Assembly: GCF_902477725.1 (NCBI RefSeq)
Contig: NZ_CABSIF010000015.1
Span: 1-64,000, forward strand
Length of the DNA stretch: 64,000 bases
Direction: 5' to 3'
DNA from: an uncultured Desulfovibrio sp.
GTDB taxonomy: Bacteria; Desulfobacterota; Desulfovibrionia; Desulfovibrionales; Desulfovibrionaceae
The position numbers were made by a program, and so were the translations under genes. This document shows positions 33,685 through 42,537 of this stretch, one piece after another. The stretch's first letter is position 1, and the number at the start of each line of letters is the position of its first letter. The notes below the pieces were generated by a model that ran no database searches, was not told where the DNA came from, and saw nothing but the letters and a program-made list of their open reading frames with translations.

Positions 33685-34290
33685 ATGACCATGAGCGAAT
33701 ACATCACCATTCCCGGCCGCTGCGGCGATGCCGCCATTGTGCGGGCCGGTGAACGCATCAAGATCGTCAACATCACGGGGGAGCAGGTGGTGGACACCTG
33801 GGCCTTCAACCTGCGCAACCCACAGGAATATATGTCCATGCAGCATGTGCGGCCCGATCTCAACAAGGGCATTCCCGGCCCGGGCGACAAGCTGGTGACC
33901 AACTGCCGCCGCCCGGTGCTCACCATGCTGGAAGACACCAGCAACGGCGCGCACGACACCTTTATGGCCGCCTGCGACATCTACCGCTACATGGCCCTTG
34001 GCGTGCAGGGCTACCACGCCAACTGCACGGACAACATGTATGCGGCCCTGCGCAAGCTGGGCATGCAAGTGGATTTTTGCCCCTGCCCGCTGAACCTGTG
34101 GATGAACACCCCCATTGTGGACAACAAGGCCCACTGGCTGCCGCCCTTGAGCAAGGCGGGCGACTACGTGGTGCTTGAAGCCCATTTTGACTGCGTGGTG
34201 GTCATGTCTGCCTGCCCGCAGGATATTCTGCCCATCAACGGTAAAAACTGCGTGCCTTCTGACATCAAATACAAGGTCTACGCGGCCTGA
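33685..34290 (+). CDS. DUF1989 (urea carboxylase-associated family) protein
   Basis: A 201-residue protein with the DUF1989 pattern: GEQVVDTWAFNLRNP, the metal-site-like DTSNGAHDTF, HANCTDNMYAALRKLG, CPLNLWMNTP and a C-terminal MSACPQDILPING. Two-subunit members of this family (CgiA/CgiB) were shown to act as carboxyguanidine deiminase in guanidine breakdown. Here a single copy lies between the transporter and a ureohydrolase, with no carboxylase in the window. That suggests a related step on a guanidino or urea-type compound. GGAGAAC precedes the ATG. Confidence 0.85.
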   Translation: MTMSEYITIPGRCGDAAIVRAGERIKIVNITGEQVVDTWAFNLRNPQEYMSMQHVRPDLNKGIPGPGDKLVTNCRRPVLTMLEDTSNGAHDTFMAACDIYRYMALGVQGYHANCTDNMYAALRKLGMQVDFCPCPLNLWMNTPIVDNKAHWLPPLSKAGDYVVLEAHFDCVVVMSACPQDILPINGKNCVPSDIKYKVYAA

Positions 34291-34378
34291 CCGCGTAAAA
34301 AACGGATACCGCCCTTACTAGGCGGGGGTCACACTATAACCAGACCGAACTTTTTCCGGCCCAAACATCGAGGTTTTT

Positions 34379-35332
34379 ATGGCTTCCATGCAACCACCCA
34401 GCGCGTCTTCGTCCCCCCGATTCTGCAACACCGGCAGCTTCATGCGCATGCCGCGTATGGACGACCCCACGGGTATGGATTTTGCAGTTTTTGGCATTCC
34501 CTTTGATACGGGCAGTTCCTACCGCACGGGTTCGCGCTTCGGGCCTTCGGCCATCCGGCACATTTCGAGCATGATCAAGCCCAACAACGTGATCTTTGAG
34601 GTCAATATTCTCAACGAGCTGACTGGCGGCGACTTTGGCGACGTCAATATTGTTCCCGGTTACATCGAACCTTCCTACGCCGCCATCACCGAGTTCATGC
34701 AGCCTCTGCTTGAAGCTGGCGCAGTGCCGCTGGGCCTTGGCGGCGACCACGCCATCACCCTCGCCGAGCTGCGCGCTGTTGCCGCCCAGCACGGCAAGGT
34801 AAGCCTGCTGCATTTTGATTCGCACCTGGATCTGAACGAATCCGTATTCGGGCAGCCGTACAACCACGGCACACCCTTTAGGCGGGCGCTGGAAGAAGGC
34901 CTCATTGACCCGTCCACCTCCATCCAGCTGGGCATGCGCGGCTCGCTCTACGACCCGGACGACTTCAAGATCGCCGCCGATCTTGGCTTCAAGGTGCTGC
35001 CCGCGCACATCATGCGCGAGATGGGCTTGCCCGCGGTTATAGAGGCCATTAAGCAACGCGTGGGTGACACAAAGGTCTTCCTCACCTTTGATATCGACTT
35101 TGTGGATCCGGCCTACGCCCCCGGAACCGGTACGCCGGAGGTCGGCGGCTTCACCTCATGGGAGGTGCTGAGCCTGGTACGCGCGCTCAAAAATCTGCAC
35201 TACGTGGGCTTTGACATAGTGGAGGTCATGCCCGGCATAGATCAGGCCGAGCTGACAGCCTATCTGGCCGCCAACATCGGCTTTGAATTCCTGTCCATCC
35301 TCGCATTTCAAAAAAAGAACGGCCTGCGTTAG
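34379..35332 (+). CDS. Ureohydrolase (agmatinase/guanidinobutyrase family), paralog 2
   Basis: A 317-residue arginase-superfamily enzyme similar to the one at 30209. The metal sites are LGGDHAITL, LLHFDSHLDLNE and LTFDIDFVDPAYAPGTGTPE. The usual FDAH motif is FDSH here, and the loop after it (NESVFGQPYNHGTPFRRAL) differs from paralog 1, so the two probably handle different substrates. It keeps the N-terminal SPRFCNTGSFMRMP signature. A partial AAAC-N6-GTTTT site lies just before the start. A terminator follows, ending the cluster. Confidence 0.9.
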   Translation: MASMQPPSASSSPRFCNTGSFMRMPRMDDPTGMDFAVFGIPFDTGSSYRTGSRFGPSAIRHISSMIKPNNVIFEVNILNELTGGDFGDVNIVPGYIEPSYAAITEFMQPLLEAGAVPLGLGGDHAITLAELRAVAAQHGKVSLLHFDSHLDLNESVFGQPYNHGTPFRRALEEGLIDPSTSIQLGMRGSLYDPDDFKIAADLGFKVLPAHIMREMGLPAVIEAIKQRVGDTKVFLTFDIDFVDPAYAPGTGTPEVGGFTSWEVLSLVRALKNLHYVGFDIVEVMPGIDQAELTAYLAANIGFEFLSILAFQKKNGLR

Positions 35333-35405
35333 GGCAGGTTACGCATGAAATGGGTTAACGGCTCTAAAGAACGCAATTGAATTTAAGCAACTTGCCATCA
35401 CACGC

Positions 35406-35450
35406 ACGGCGCAGCCCTGTTACCCTCACAGAGCTGCGCCGTCATATTTT
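35406..35450 (+). terminator. Terminator of the guanidino/amino-acid cluster
   Basis: Ten-base stem ACGGCGCAGC / GCTGCGCCGT with an 18-base partly paired loop, then CATATTTT. Confidence 0.75.
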
Positions 35451-35486
35451 CAGCCAGACAACACGTCTGGCAAGGGCTGGAGCCGA

Positions 35487-36089
35487 CTAAACTTCGGCAG
35501 TGTACGGCGGGGCCGGATCGTACTGCAAAATTTTGCGCACAAGGCGGGCGTGATCAGGGTCATGAATCTGGCCCACAAGCCACAGGGCCATGTCCATACC
35601 TGCAGAGACACCCTGCGAGGTGACAATCTTGCCATCGCGCACATAGCGCGCATCCGGCAGAGCCGTTATTTCCGGGTCGCTTTCAAGGGCGTCCATGAGC
35701 TGCCAGTGCGTTGTGGCCCGGCGGCCCTTGAGCAGCCCGGCCTTTTGCAGGATCAACCCGCCGGTGCACACTGCGGCAAGGTATTCCACCTTCTTATATT
35801 GCTGGCGCACCCAATCCAGAATGCCGGAATCGCTCCAGGCGTATTCGGAAACTTCCGCCGTGCCCGGCAACAGCAGCACATCCAGCGGCGGGGCGTTTTG
35901 CAGACTGTAATCCGGCGTAATGCGCAAGCCGCTTAATCCGCAGAGCGTCTGGCCCGTGCAGCTCAGCGTCACCACCCTGCCACCCCCGGCAAACTGGTTG
36001 GATGCCGCAAATACCTGCATGGGCGCTACAAAATCCAGCTCCGCCACCTGTTCATAAATATATATTCCGTATGTGAGGCCTGTTTTCAT
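35487..36089 (-). CDS. DJ-1/PfpI-family protein, isonitrile hydratase-like
   Basis: A 200-residue DJ-1/PfpI domain. The conserved nucleophile cysteine is in AAVCTGGLILQKAG, followed by LLKGRRATTHW. The N-terminal YEQVAELDFVAPMQVF holds the acidic residue used by isonitrile hydratase (InhA). Members hydrate isonitriles or act on aldehydes and glyoxals; the reaction here is unknown. Its start overlaps the stop of the GlxA-type regulator (ATGA). It resembles the N-terminal half of that regulator, so the pair probably share a ligand. Confidence 0.82.
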   Translation of the reverse strand: MKTGLTYGIYIYEQVAELDFVAPMQVFAASNQFAGGGRVVTLSCTGQTLCGLSGLRITPDYSLQNAPPLDVLLLPGTAEVSEYAWSDSGILDWVRQQYKKVEYLAAVCTGGLILQKAGLLKGRRATTHWQLMDALESDPEITALPDARYVRDGKIVTSQGVSAGMDMALWLVGQIHDPDHARLVRKILQYDPAPPYTAEV

Positions 36090-37060
36090 CGTTGTTCTCC
36101 TTTAAAAAAATGTCGGCTGTACTGGTGGGGACTCAGGCCAAGGCGGCGGATGAAGGCCTTGCGTAGGCGATCTTCGCTGCCAAAACCCGCCGACTGCGCC
36201 ACCGCGGCAAAGGAATCAGCCCCGGATTCAATGAGCTCCCGCGCCCGGATGATGCGCAAGCCTTCCACAAAGCGGGCGGGGCTGCTGCCGGTTTCTGCGG
36301 GGAATACCCGCGCGAACGACCGGGGGCTCATGTTCGCCACCTCGGCCAGGCGCTCAACAGTCAGATTTTTGCCAAGATTCGACTCCAGCCAGCGCACCAG
36401 AGGGGCAAATCTGCCCGCATTGACCTGAGCGGCCAGCGCTGAGCTGTACTGGCTCTGGTTGCCGGGGCGGCGGCGGTACAATAGCAATACGCGGGCTACT
36501 TCCATGGCCAGTTTGTCGCCGTAGTCTTCCTCAACCATATCCAGAGCCAGATCTATGCCCGCCGTAACGCCGCCGCTTGTGGACGTCTTGCCGTCGCGCA
36601 CAAAAATGGCGTCAGGCTCCACGATAATCTGTGGGTACAGCTCGGCCAGGCGGTCAGCCACCAGCCAGTGGGTTGCCGCCCTTTTGCCGTGCAGCAGACC
36701 GCAGGCCGCCAGAATGAACGCCCCGCTACACACGCTTGCTATGCGCGCAGACCGGGCCGCAGCCGCACTTACCTGCTGTATGATCTGCGGATTCCCCGAT
36801 ATGGCTTCCGCATCCACTGCGCCGGGAACAACAAGAATATCCGGCGAAAGATTTTCAAGTGTTGTTTCCGCCGCCAGCACAAGACCGGATGAGGTTCGCA
36901 CAGGGCCGGGGGTACAGGCGGCGAACACGGGCACATAGCCTTGATCCTTTTTGTTGCTGTGCGCCAGAATATCCGTAGCCGCCGCAAAAACCTCCAGCGG
37001 GCCGGAGACATCCAGCGAGACAATGCCGGGATAAAGAAAGAAAACAACGCGCTGTTTCAT
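36086..37060 (-). CDS. GlxA-family AraC-type transcription regulator with DJ-1-like domain
   Basis: A 324-residue regulator. Residues 1-190 form a DJ-1/PfpI-like sensor (VFFLYPGIVSLDVSGPLEVF, ASVCSGAFILAACG), and residues about 220-320 an AraC DNA-binding domain (VERLAEVANMSPRSFARVF, AAVAQSAGFGSEDRLRKAF). This is the ArgR/GbdR/CdhR layout that regulates arginine, betaine and carnitine use in Pseudomonas. The ATG at 37060 starts directly with the sensor; the longer open frame upstream lacks homology. It is co-transcribed with the DJ-1 protein. Regulation of the neighbouring guanidino cluster is an inference. Confidence 0.88.
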   Translation of the reverse strand: MKQRVVFFLYPGIVSLDVSGPLEVFAAATDILAHSNKKDQGYVPVFAACTPGPVRTSSGLVLAAETTLENLSPDILVVPGAVDAEAISGNPQIIQQVSAAAARSARIASVCSGAFILAACGLLHGKRAATHWLVADRLAELYPQIIVEPDAIFVRDGKTSTSGGVTAGIDLALDMVEEDYGDKLAMEVARVLLLYRRRPGNQSQYSSALAAQVNAGRFAPLVRWLESNLGKNLTVERLAEVANMSPRSFARVFPAETGSSPARFVEGLRIIRARELIESGADSFAAVAQSAGFGSEDRLRKAFIRRLGLSPHQYSRHFFKGEQR

Positions 37061-37178
37061 GTGTGCAGAATAGAAAACGACCGCACTGGCAGCAATGACA
37101 AAAAATAGTCTTTTTCTGCCACAATTGCGGCAACAGGGCCGCCGCCGGAACAGGCGGTGCAGATTGGCAGAAACAGGC

Positions 37179-37220
37179 AAAGGCCGTCCGGCATACTCAC
37201 GGGTATGCCGGACGGCCTTT
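37179..37220 (-). terminator. 18-bp perfect hairpin after the Sel1 gene
   Basis: A stem of 18 perfect pairs (37179-37196 with 37203-37220) and a six-base loop, flanked by A/T on both sides. It ends the neuB-transferase-Sel1 operon and may also end transcripts reading the other way. Confidence 0.85.
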
Positions 37221-37259
37221 ATATTTTTGAATGTCGGGCCTTCTGGCCCGCCGGGTTGT

Positions 37260-38303
37260 TTACTGTTTCTTTTTATCGCGGGTCTGTTTGGTGGGGCTGC
37301 TGGGAGCCGCGGCCTTGGCAGGAGCCTTGGTGGACATGCTGCGCAGGGCGGCCTTGGCATCAGGATCTCCGTTCTTGGCGGCAAGCTGATACCAGCGGCT
37401 GGCTTCGGTCAGGTTGCGGGGAACGCCCGTCCCCTGTTCATACATGAGGCCAAGGCTGTACTGGGCGGCAGCTTCGTTCTGCTCCGCAGCCTTGCGGTAC
37501 CAGTCCACAGCCTGGGTATAATCCTGCGCCGCGCCGCGCCCCTGTTCATACATATAGCCGAGGTTGTACTGCGCTTCAGCATAGCCCTGCTCCGCCGCGC
37601 GTGTATACCATTGCACGGCCTTGGCGGGATCCTGCGCATAGCCGCGCCCTTCGGCGTACATGTAGGCCAGATTGTTCTGGGCTTTGGCGTGATCCTGCTC
37701 CGCGGCCTTTTCAAACCAGTGGGCCGCCTTGGTATCGCTCTGGTTTTCGCCCTTGCCGTTCATGTAGGTCCAGCCCAGCGAATACTGGGCCGAAGCCAGC
37801 CCCTGATTGGCGGCACGGGTGTACCAGTCGATGGCGGCGGCTTCATCCTTGGGCAGGCCCTTGCCATAGGCATAGAGGTAGCCAAGATTGTACTGGGCCA
37901 TGGCAAGGCCCTGATCGGCGGCCTTGCGGAACCAGCGGGCGGCCTCGTGGTAATTGCGGGGAACGCCATCCCCGGTAACCAGCGACGTGGCCCACGAATT
38001 CATGGCGCTGACATCGCCCTTTTCCGCCGCCAGACGGAAAAATTCCGCAGCGCGCGTATTGTTTTTCTTCACGCCCTTGCCTTCAAGGATCAGGCGACCC
38101 ATGACATACAGGGCTTCGGCATTGCCGCTGTCCACCAGCGGCTTGAGCACGCGCACGGCCTGATCGTAATCGGCCTTGTCCAGCGCGGCCTGCGCCTCGC
38201 GCAGGGTCGAGGCGTCATCAGCCAGAACAGTGCCGCCCATGAGCAGAACAGAACAGAATACCGCGGCCACCAACAGCGACAACGAAAAAACACGAACTTG
38301 CAT
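37260..38303 (-). CDS. Exported Sel1-repeat protein
   Basis: A 347-residue protein with a signal peptide (LSLLVAAVFCSVLLMGGTVLA) and about seven Sel1-like repeats of 36 residues, each close to AxAQYxLGxMYxxGxG. They form an alpha-solenoid for protein contacts in the periplasm. The C-terminal 25 residues are Ala/Pro/Lys-rich. It is the last gene of a tight operon after neuB and the LIC12162-type transferase (three-base gap), so it may help an envelope glycosylation process, though no enzymatic role is visible. Confidence 0.88.
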   Translation of the reverse strand: MQVRVFSLSLLVAAVFCSVLLMGGTVLADDASTLREAQAALDKADYDQAVRVLKPLVDSGNAEALYVMGRLILEGKGVKKNNTRAAEFFRLAAEKGDVSAMNSWATSLVTGDGVPRNYHEAARWFRKAADQGLAMAQYNLGYLYAYGKGLPKDEAAAIDWYTRAANQGLASAQYSLGWTYMNGKGENQSDTKAAHWFEKAAEQDHAKAQNNLAYMYAEGRGYAQDPAKAVQWYTRAAEQGYAEAQYNLGYMYEQGRGAAQDYTQAVDWYRKAAEQNEAAAQYSLGLMYEQGTGVPRNLTEASRWYQLAAKNGDPDAKAALRSMSTKAPAKAAAPSSPTKQTRDKKKQ

Positions 38304-38306
38304 GTG

Positions 38307-40034
38307 TTACAGACTCTTCAGCATTTTCAGCCAGTAAGGGTTAGGACCGCCCGGAACGGTCAGGGCCTGCTGCGCGCAGTACGCCTTGCGCGCCTGCTGC
38401 ACCTTATCGCTCATCCACCATGCCAGCGGATCACTCCAGACCTCGGCGGCCTTGGCGGCGGCCTTCTGGGGTGTTTCGTGCCATATACCGGCTTCGGCCA
38501 GCATGTCCAGCAGGGCCGTGGCATCGCTTGTCAGCGCCCAGGCCTCACGCCGCCAGAACAGCACCATGGGCATATTGGCAACCAACGATTCCAGCAGTGT
38601 TGTACCGTTGTGATCCAGCACCAGCAAACGGCAGGCATAGAGATGGTTTGACAACATGCCCGTGGCCATTCGCACTGCGGGGAAACGCTCCAGCACCCAA
38701 TCCGCATCGCGCAGAGAGCCGGGAACCGGGAAATAGGGACGGTACAGCGAACAGGCCTGCACATCGCGCCCCAGAGCTTCAAAAAATCGACTTTTGTCCT
38801 TGCGGTATTCCACTATCTGCAAGGGCGAGGGATGCGCGTCAAGCCGATAGGGAAAGGCGGGCATTTCGGTGCCGACATACAGCAGGTTTTCGCCCTTCTG
38901 CCCCTGCCAGCGCCCTTCAAGGCCATCAAGCTGCGGATACGGCAGGGGAATAAAATTGCCCGCGCTGCCCTGATGCTGCTTCCAGCCCCAGGTGCCAAAG
39001 GCATGCTGGCTGTATTCCACCATCTCCACATCCGACACGCAGCGCACCTGCCCGTAGTCGCTGCCATGCTGCACATACATGAGGCGGTTGCCGCGCCCCC
39101 GCCAAATGGCCAGCGACTGGCGGTAATCCGCATCTTCATAGGCCAGCACGCTGGCAACACGCAGACGCGGCCCCAGCGGATCAGGCGCAAGACGGGCCGG
39201 ATGCTTGTGACTTGCCAACAGCTGCGGCAAGGATGCCATGAAAAGCGTCACCAGCGTACTGGCGAAATTTTCTGGCAGATCCACCGCAATACCGGTGGCG
39301 GCGCTGCTGTACTCCGCCTGCGGGCGCGACCTGTCCGGCCCATGGCTGCGGTGCAGCAAGGCCAGCGAAAAACGCAAAGTCTGGGCAATGCTCATGCCCT
39401 TGAGCCGGGGGCAAGGCAGGCGCAGCATCAGCTTGCGCAGCACCTCACGCACCTGCTCCTTGCCGGAGAGCTTTTCCTGCTCGCCATACTTTTTTTGCAC
39501 CGCAGGCAGATATTCCATGCTCCAGGCAGCGGGAAAAACCTCTTCCAGCAGGCGCGAGAACAGCCAGTGGTTGTAGGTATGCCCCAGCGCCCCGTGCATC
39601 ACAAAATCCGGCCCGGTGGCAAAACTGAACGAGCAGTCACGCGGCAGCAGCGGCACATGCAGCGGCTCCTGCCCCCAGGCCTGCACCATGGCCTTGACCC
39701 GCCACCAGCGCTCCACAACCTGCTTGGAAACATTCATTGCCCATGGCGTGAGCAGGGTCTCCCAATAGGCAGGCGGCAAATTGCGGGCATGCGGGCATAT
39801 ACGCTCGGCAACATGAGGCAGCATGTCGGCGCAGAGAGCCTTTACCTCCTGACAGGCCCGCTCCTGCAAGGGAATCTCGACCAGCGGCTCAGGAGCAAAG
39901 GTGAATTTTTTATCCCAGTCGGGGAAAAATTCTTCCTGCTCGGCAAAACACCAAGGCCCGGCCGCGCGAAAAACCGCAGGGTCGGCCTTGTGGGGCATGC
40001 GCCCAAGAACAAGGGTTACGCGCCCGTTGCTCAT
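38307..40034 (-). CDS. LIC12162-family putative sugar transferase
   Basis: A 575-residue protein that resembles the LIC12162 transferase family known from Leptospira and other bacteria, where it lies beside sialic-acid-type synthesis genes. The N-terminal VLGRMPHKADPAV region is followed by about 200 helical residues. The C-terminal half has glycan-transferase-like segments, including MYVQHGSDYGQ and LVLDHNGTTLLESLVANMPM, the latter similar to the nucleotide-sugar-binding part of GT-B enzymes. The gene starts two bases after neuB, which supports transfer of a nonulosonic acid. The acceptor may be flagellin, given fliD/fliS nearby, but this is not shown. Confidence 0.7.
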   Translation of the reverse strand: MSNGRVTLVLGRMPHKADPAVFRAAGPWCFAEQEEFFPDWDKKFTFAPEPLVEIPLQERACQEVKALCADMLPHVAERICPHARNLPPAYWETLLTPWAMNVSKQVVERWWRVKAMVQAWGQEPLHVPLLPRDCSFSFATGPDFVMHGALGHTYNHWLFSRLLEEVFPAAWSMEYLPAVQKKYGEQEKLSGKEQVREVLRKLMLRLPCPRLKGMSIAQTLRFSLALLHRSHGPDRSRPQAEYSSAATGIAVDLPENFASTLVTLFMASLPQLLASHKHPARLAPDPLGPRLRVASVLAYEDADYRQSLAIWRGRGNRLMYVQHGSDYGQVRCVSDVEMVEYSQHAFGTWGWKQHQGSAGNFIPLPYPQLDGLEGRWQGQKGENLLYVGTEMPAFPYRLDAHPSPLQIVEYRKDKSRFFEALGRDVQACSLYRPYFPVPGSLRDADWVLERFPAVRMATGMLSNHLYACRLLVLDHNGTTLLESLVANMPMVLFWRREAWALTSDATALLDMLAEAGIWHETPQKAAAKAAEVWSDPLAWWMSDKVQQARKAYCAQQALTVPGGPNPYWLKMLKSL

Positions 40035-40036
40035 AA

Positions 40037-41098
40037 TCAGGCCCTGTCAAGATCGGCCCAGGAAAGCACGGTATCTTCTGGCAGATCACGGCGGGCGCGC
40101 ATACCGAGCACCTCGTCGTAATTACGAGGGGAGATGCCGTGCGCGGGGCGCTTCCAGGTAAGATCGGCAGCGGTCAGCGGCTGACCGGCAGGCACGGCCC
40201 GCGCCGTCACCAGAGAGCGGCGGGCATGCTGACGTGCGGGTTCTTCTTCCGGCAGAGCACGCAGTTCCATACCGCCCACGCTGGTCAGCGTGGCGTTGAG
40301 GCGCTTGTAGAAATGCTTGAGGTCTTCCTTGTCCATGGCATGATAGTGGTCATTGCCGGGCAAAGTTTTGTCGTGCGAAAAATGTTTTTCAAGAATACGC
40401 GCGCCCAGCAGGGTGGCGGTTTCAAGAATATGCATGTCGTTGGGCAGGGTGTGGTCGGAATAGCCGATGACATGCTGGGGGAAATGCCGCTTGAGCGCGG
40501 GGATCATGCCCAGGGCCGCGTTTTCGTCCGCAGTGGGATAGTTGAGCACGCAGTGCAGCAGGGCCAGCTTGTTGCCCTTTTCTTCAATCCATTCCACGGC
40601 TTCTGCAATTTCGTGCAGATGCGCCGCGCCTGTGGAGAGAATAATGGGCTTTTTGAAATCGCAAAGAATGCGGATAAATGGCTTGTTGGTGATGTCGGAC
40701 GAGGAAATCTTGAACACGTCCATGAGGTCGTTGAGAAAGTGCGCCGACTCCACGTCAAAAGGCGTGGACATGAAGGCAATGCCCGCAGCGTCGCAATATT
40801 TCTTGAGGGCTTCAAATTCGTTCTTCCAGAAAGAATCGTGCTTCTTGAAGAGCTCGTACTGGCTGGAAGTAGGTTCCTTGGAGGTGTCCCAGTAGGCAGG
40901 AGAATCCTTGGAGGCCAGGGTTCCTGCCTTGTAGGTCTGGAACTTGATGGCATTGGCCCCGCCCTCGGCGGCCTCGTCAACCAGACGGCGGGCAATTTCC
41001 ATGCTGCCCTCGTGGTTCACGCCAGCCTCGGCAATGACATAGGGAACGGGAATGTGGGTTTCCTGAGTGGGGACGTCGAATATTTCCATGAGTTTCAT
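40037..41098 (-). CDS. neuB: N-acetylneuraminate/nonulosonate synthase with SAF domain
   Basis: A 353-residue enzyme. The NeuB barrel begins YVIAEAGVNHEGSMEIA and contains AIKFQTYK, FKISSSDITN, STGAA, LLHCVLNYP and a GYSDHT motif. A C-terminal SAF/antifreeze-like domain closes it (ARRSLVTARAVPAGQPL). It condenses phosphoenolpyruvate with an N-acetylated hexosamine to form a nine-carbon sialic-acid-type sugar; legionaminate or pseudaminate synthesis is equally possible. I chose the ATG at 41098, which has GAGAGGA seven bases upstream; another ATG lies two codons earlier. First gene of the operon; no CMP-sugar synthetase is in the window. Confidence 0.88.
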   Translation of the reverse strand: MKLMEIFDVPTQETHIPVPYVIAEAGVNHEGSMEIARRLVDEAAEGGANAIKFQTYKAGTLASKDSPAYWDTSKEPTSSQYELFKKHDSFWKNEFEALKKYCDAAGIAFMSTPFDVESAHFLNDLMDVFKISSSDITNKPFIRILCDFKKPIILSTGAAHLHEIAEAVEWIEEKGNKLALLHCVLNYPTADENAALGMIPALKRHFPQHVIGYSDHTLPNDMHILETATLLGARILEKHFSHDKTLPGNDHYHAMDKEDLKHFYKRLNATLTSVGGMELRALPEEEPARQHARRSLVTARAVPAGQPLTAADLTWKRPAHGISPRNYDEVLGMRARRDLPEDTVLSWADLDRA

Positions 41099-41296
41099 GC
41101 TCATTTCCTCTCTGATGAATGATTGGTGAAAACTATACTCCCGCAAGATGTAAAAGAAAAGCACACGCTGCGGCCCATTCATATAACATTTTATAATAAC
41201 TACATATTTAAACTATCCAGGAGTTTTACCCAACGCTCTTTACCTGCGGCCCGCCTGCGGATATGTTCTTTGCCCAAACTCATAAAGGATGCAGAC

Positions 41297-41926
41297 ATGG
41301 CGCACAGCAAGACACTTCGTATCGTTCTGGCCACGCAAAATGCGGGCAAGGTTCGCGAACTGGCCGACCCGCTGACCGAATTCGGCGTGGAAGTTCTGGG
41401 GCTTTCGTCCTTTCCTGAAATTGGCGACATTGAAGAAACCGGTACCACATTTGAAGAAAACGCTCTCATTAAAGCCCGGGCCGTGGCGGCCCTGACCGGC
41501 CTTGTGAGCGTTGCCGATGACTCCGGCCTGGAAGTGGACGCCCTGGACGGCGCACCGGGCGTGTACTCTGCCCGCTATTCCGATGACTGGGAGAGCCTGC
41601 CCGGCGAAAGCCGAGATACCCGCAACATCCGCAAGCTGCTGCACGCAATGGCCGCAGTACCCGCTGAAAAACGCGGCTGCCGCTTTGTCAGCTGCATGGC
41701 CGCCGCCAAGCCCAATGGCGATGAAATGGTGGTGCGCGGCACATGGGAAGGCACCCTGCTGGAAAGCCCACACGGGGACAACGGCTTTGGCTACGACCCT
41801 ATTTTTTTTGATCCATCGGCGCGCAAATCCGCCGCAGAACTGACGCGGGACGAAAAAAACGCCCGCAGCCACCGGGGCAATGCCCTGCGCGCCCTGCTGG
41901 CCCGCTGGGCCGAATTTATGCACTAA
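41297..41926 (+). CDS. rdgB: Non-canonical purine NTP pyrophosphatase (RdgB/HAM1)
   Basis: A 209-residue house-cleaning enzyme. Family motifs: VLATQNAGKVRELAD, TFEENALIKARA, ADDSGLEVDALDGAPG, GTWEG, FGYDPIFF and RSHRGNALRAL. It hydrolyses ITP, dITP and XTP to monophosphates. The ATG at 41297 follows AAAGGAT. Terminator at 42001. Confidence 0.95.
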   Translation: MAHSKTLRIVLATQNAGKVRELADPLTEFGVEVLGLSSFPEIGDIEETGTTFEENALIKARAVAALTGLVSVADDSGLEVDALDGAPGVYSARYSDDWESLPGESRDTRNIRKLLHAMAAVPAEKRGCRFVSCMAAAKPNGDEMVVRGTWEGTLLESPHGDNGFGYDPIFFDPSARKSAAELTRDEKNARSHRGNALRALLARWAEFMH

Positions 41927-42000
41927 GACGCGACACACTCCAATGATGCGGACAGAACGAACCGCACGAAAATACCACATGGCTACAAAGCTAAAAAATC

Positions 42001-42034
42001 AGGAGCAGGCGGGGCAACCCGCCGCTTCTCTTTT
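42001..42034 (+). terminator. Terminator of rdgB
   Basis: GGCGGG-GCAA-CCCGCC stem, extended on both sides by AGGAGC / GCTTCT pairing with one mismatch, then CTTTTA. Confidence 0.65.
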
Positions 42035-42179
42035 ACCCCGGCTCTGCAAGGCAGCGTGCTGCGCCCTCCCGCCTATCCGCAGAACTCCCTATGAATACCG
42101 GGGAAACAGACCGTCATTTTTATGCCAGCCAGGGCAACCGCCAACCGGATCTGCTCATTTCTCACGCACCGCCAGTCTC

Positions 42180-42206
42180 TAAACTTTTTCACCTTTGCTC
42201 CGTTAA
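42180..42206 (+). promoter_or_regulatory. Candidate sigma-28 (FliA) promoter upstream of fliD
   Basis: TAAACTTT, 11 bases, then TCCGTTAA. This matches the FliA consensus TAAAGTTT / GCCGATAA at seven and six of eight positions with standard spacing. It lies about 330 bases before the fliD start, so a long leader is implied. The remaining part of the 610-base gap shows no other feature I can support. Confidence 0.5.
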
Positions 42207-42537
42207 AATAACTGAGGGGCAAGATCCTCGGCAATTTTGCGTGGAGGCAAAAACTGCCTTTTCGGGAGTCCGGAGCGAACAGAGCGCTCCGTGCGCGCAA
42301 GCGAGAAAATACGGGCATGTCGGGCACTCGCGCTATCCGCTGATTTTTTTCAGCATTTCTGGTATTGCCCCCCCCCACTCCACCGTATCCACCAATTTGC
42401 ACGTATCTTGCAAAATTTTGAGTGTCCGTCATGTCTCCGGCATGTATTGCCGCCATTTGCATACATGACGGCTGGCGGTTCCCCGAGGTTTGCGCATGCC
42501 CGCACCGGGAACGGCACATCTTTCTTGTGAGGCACCC

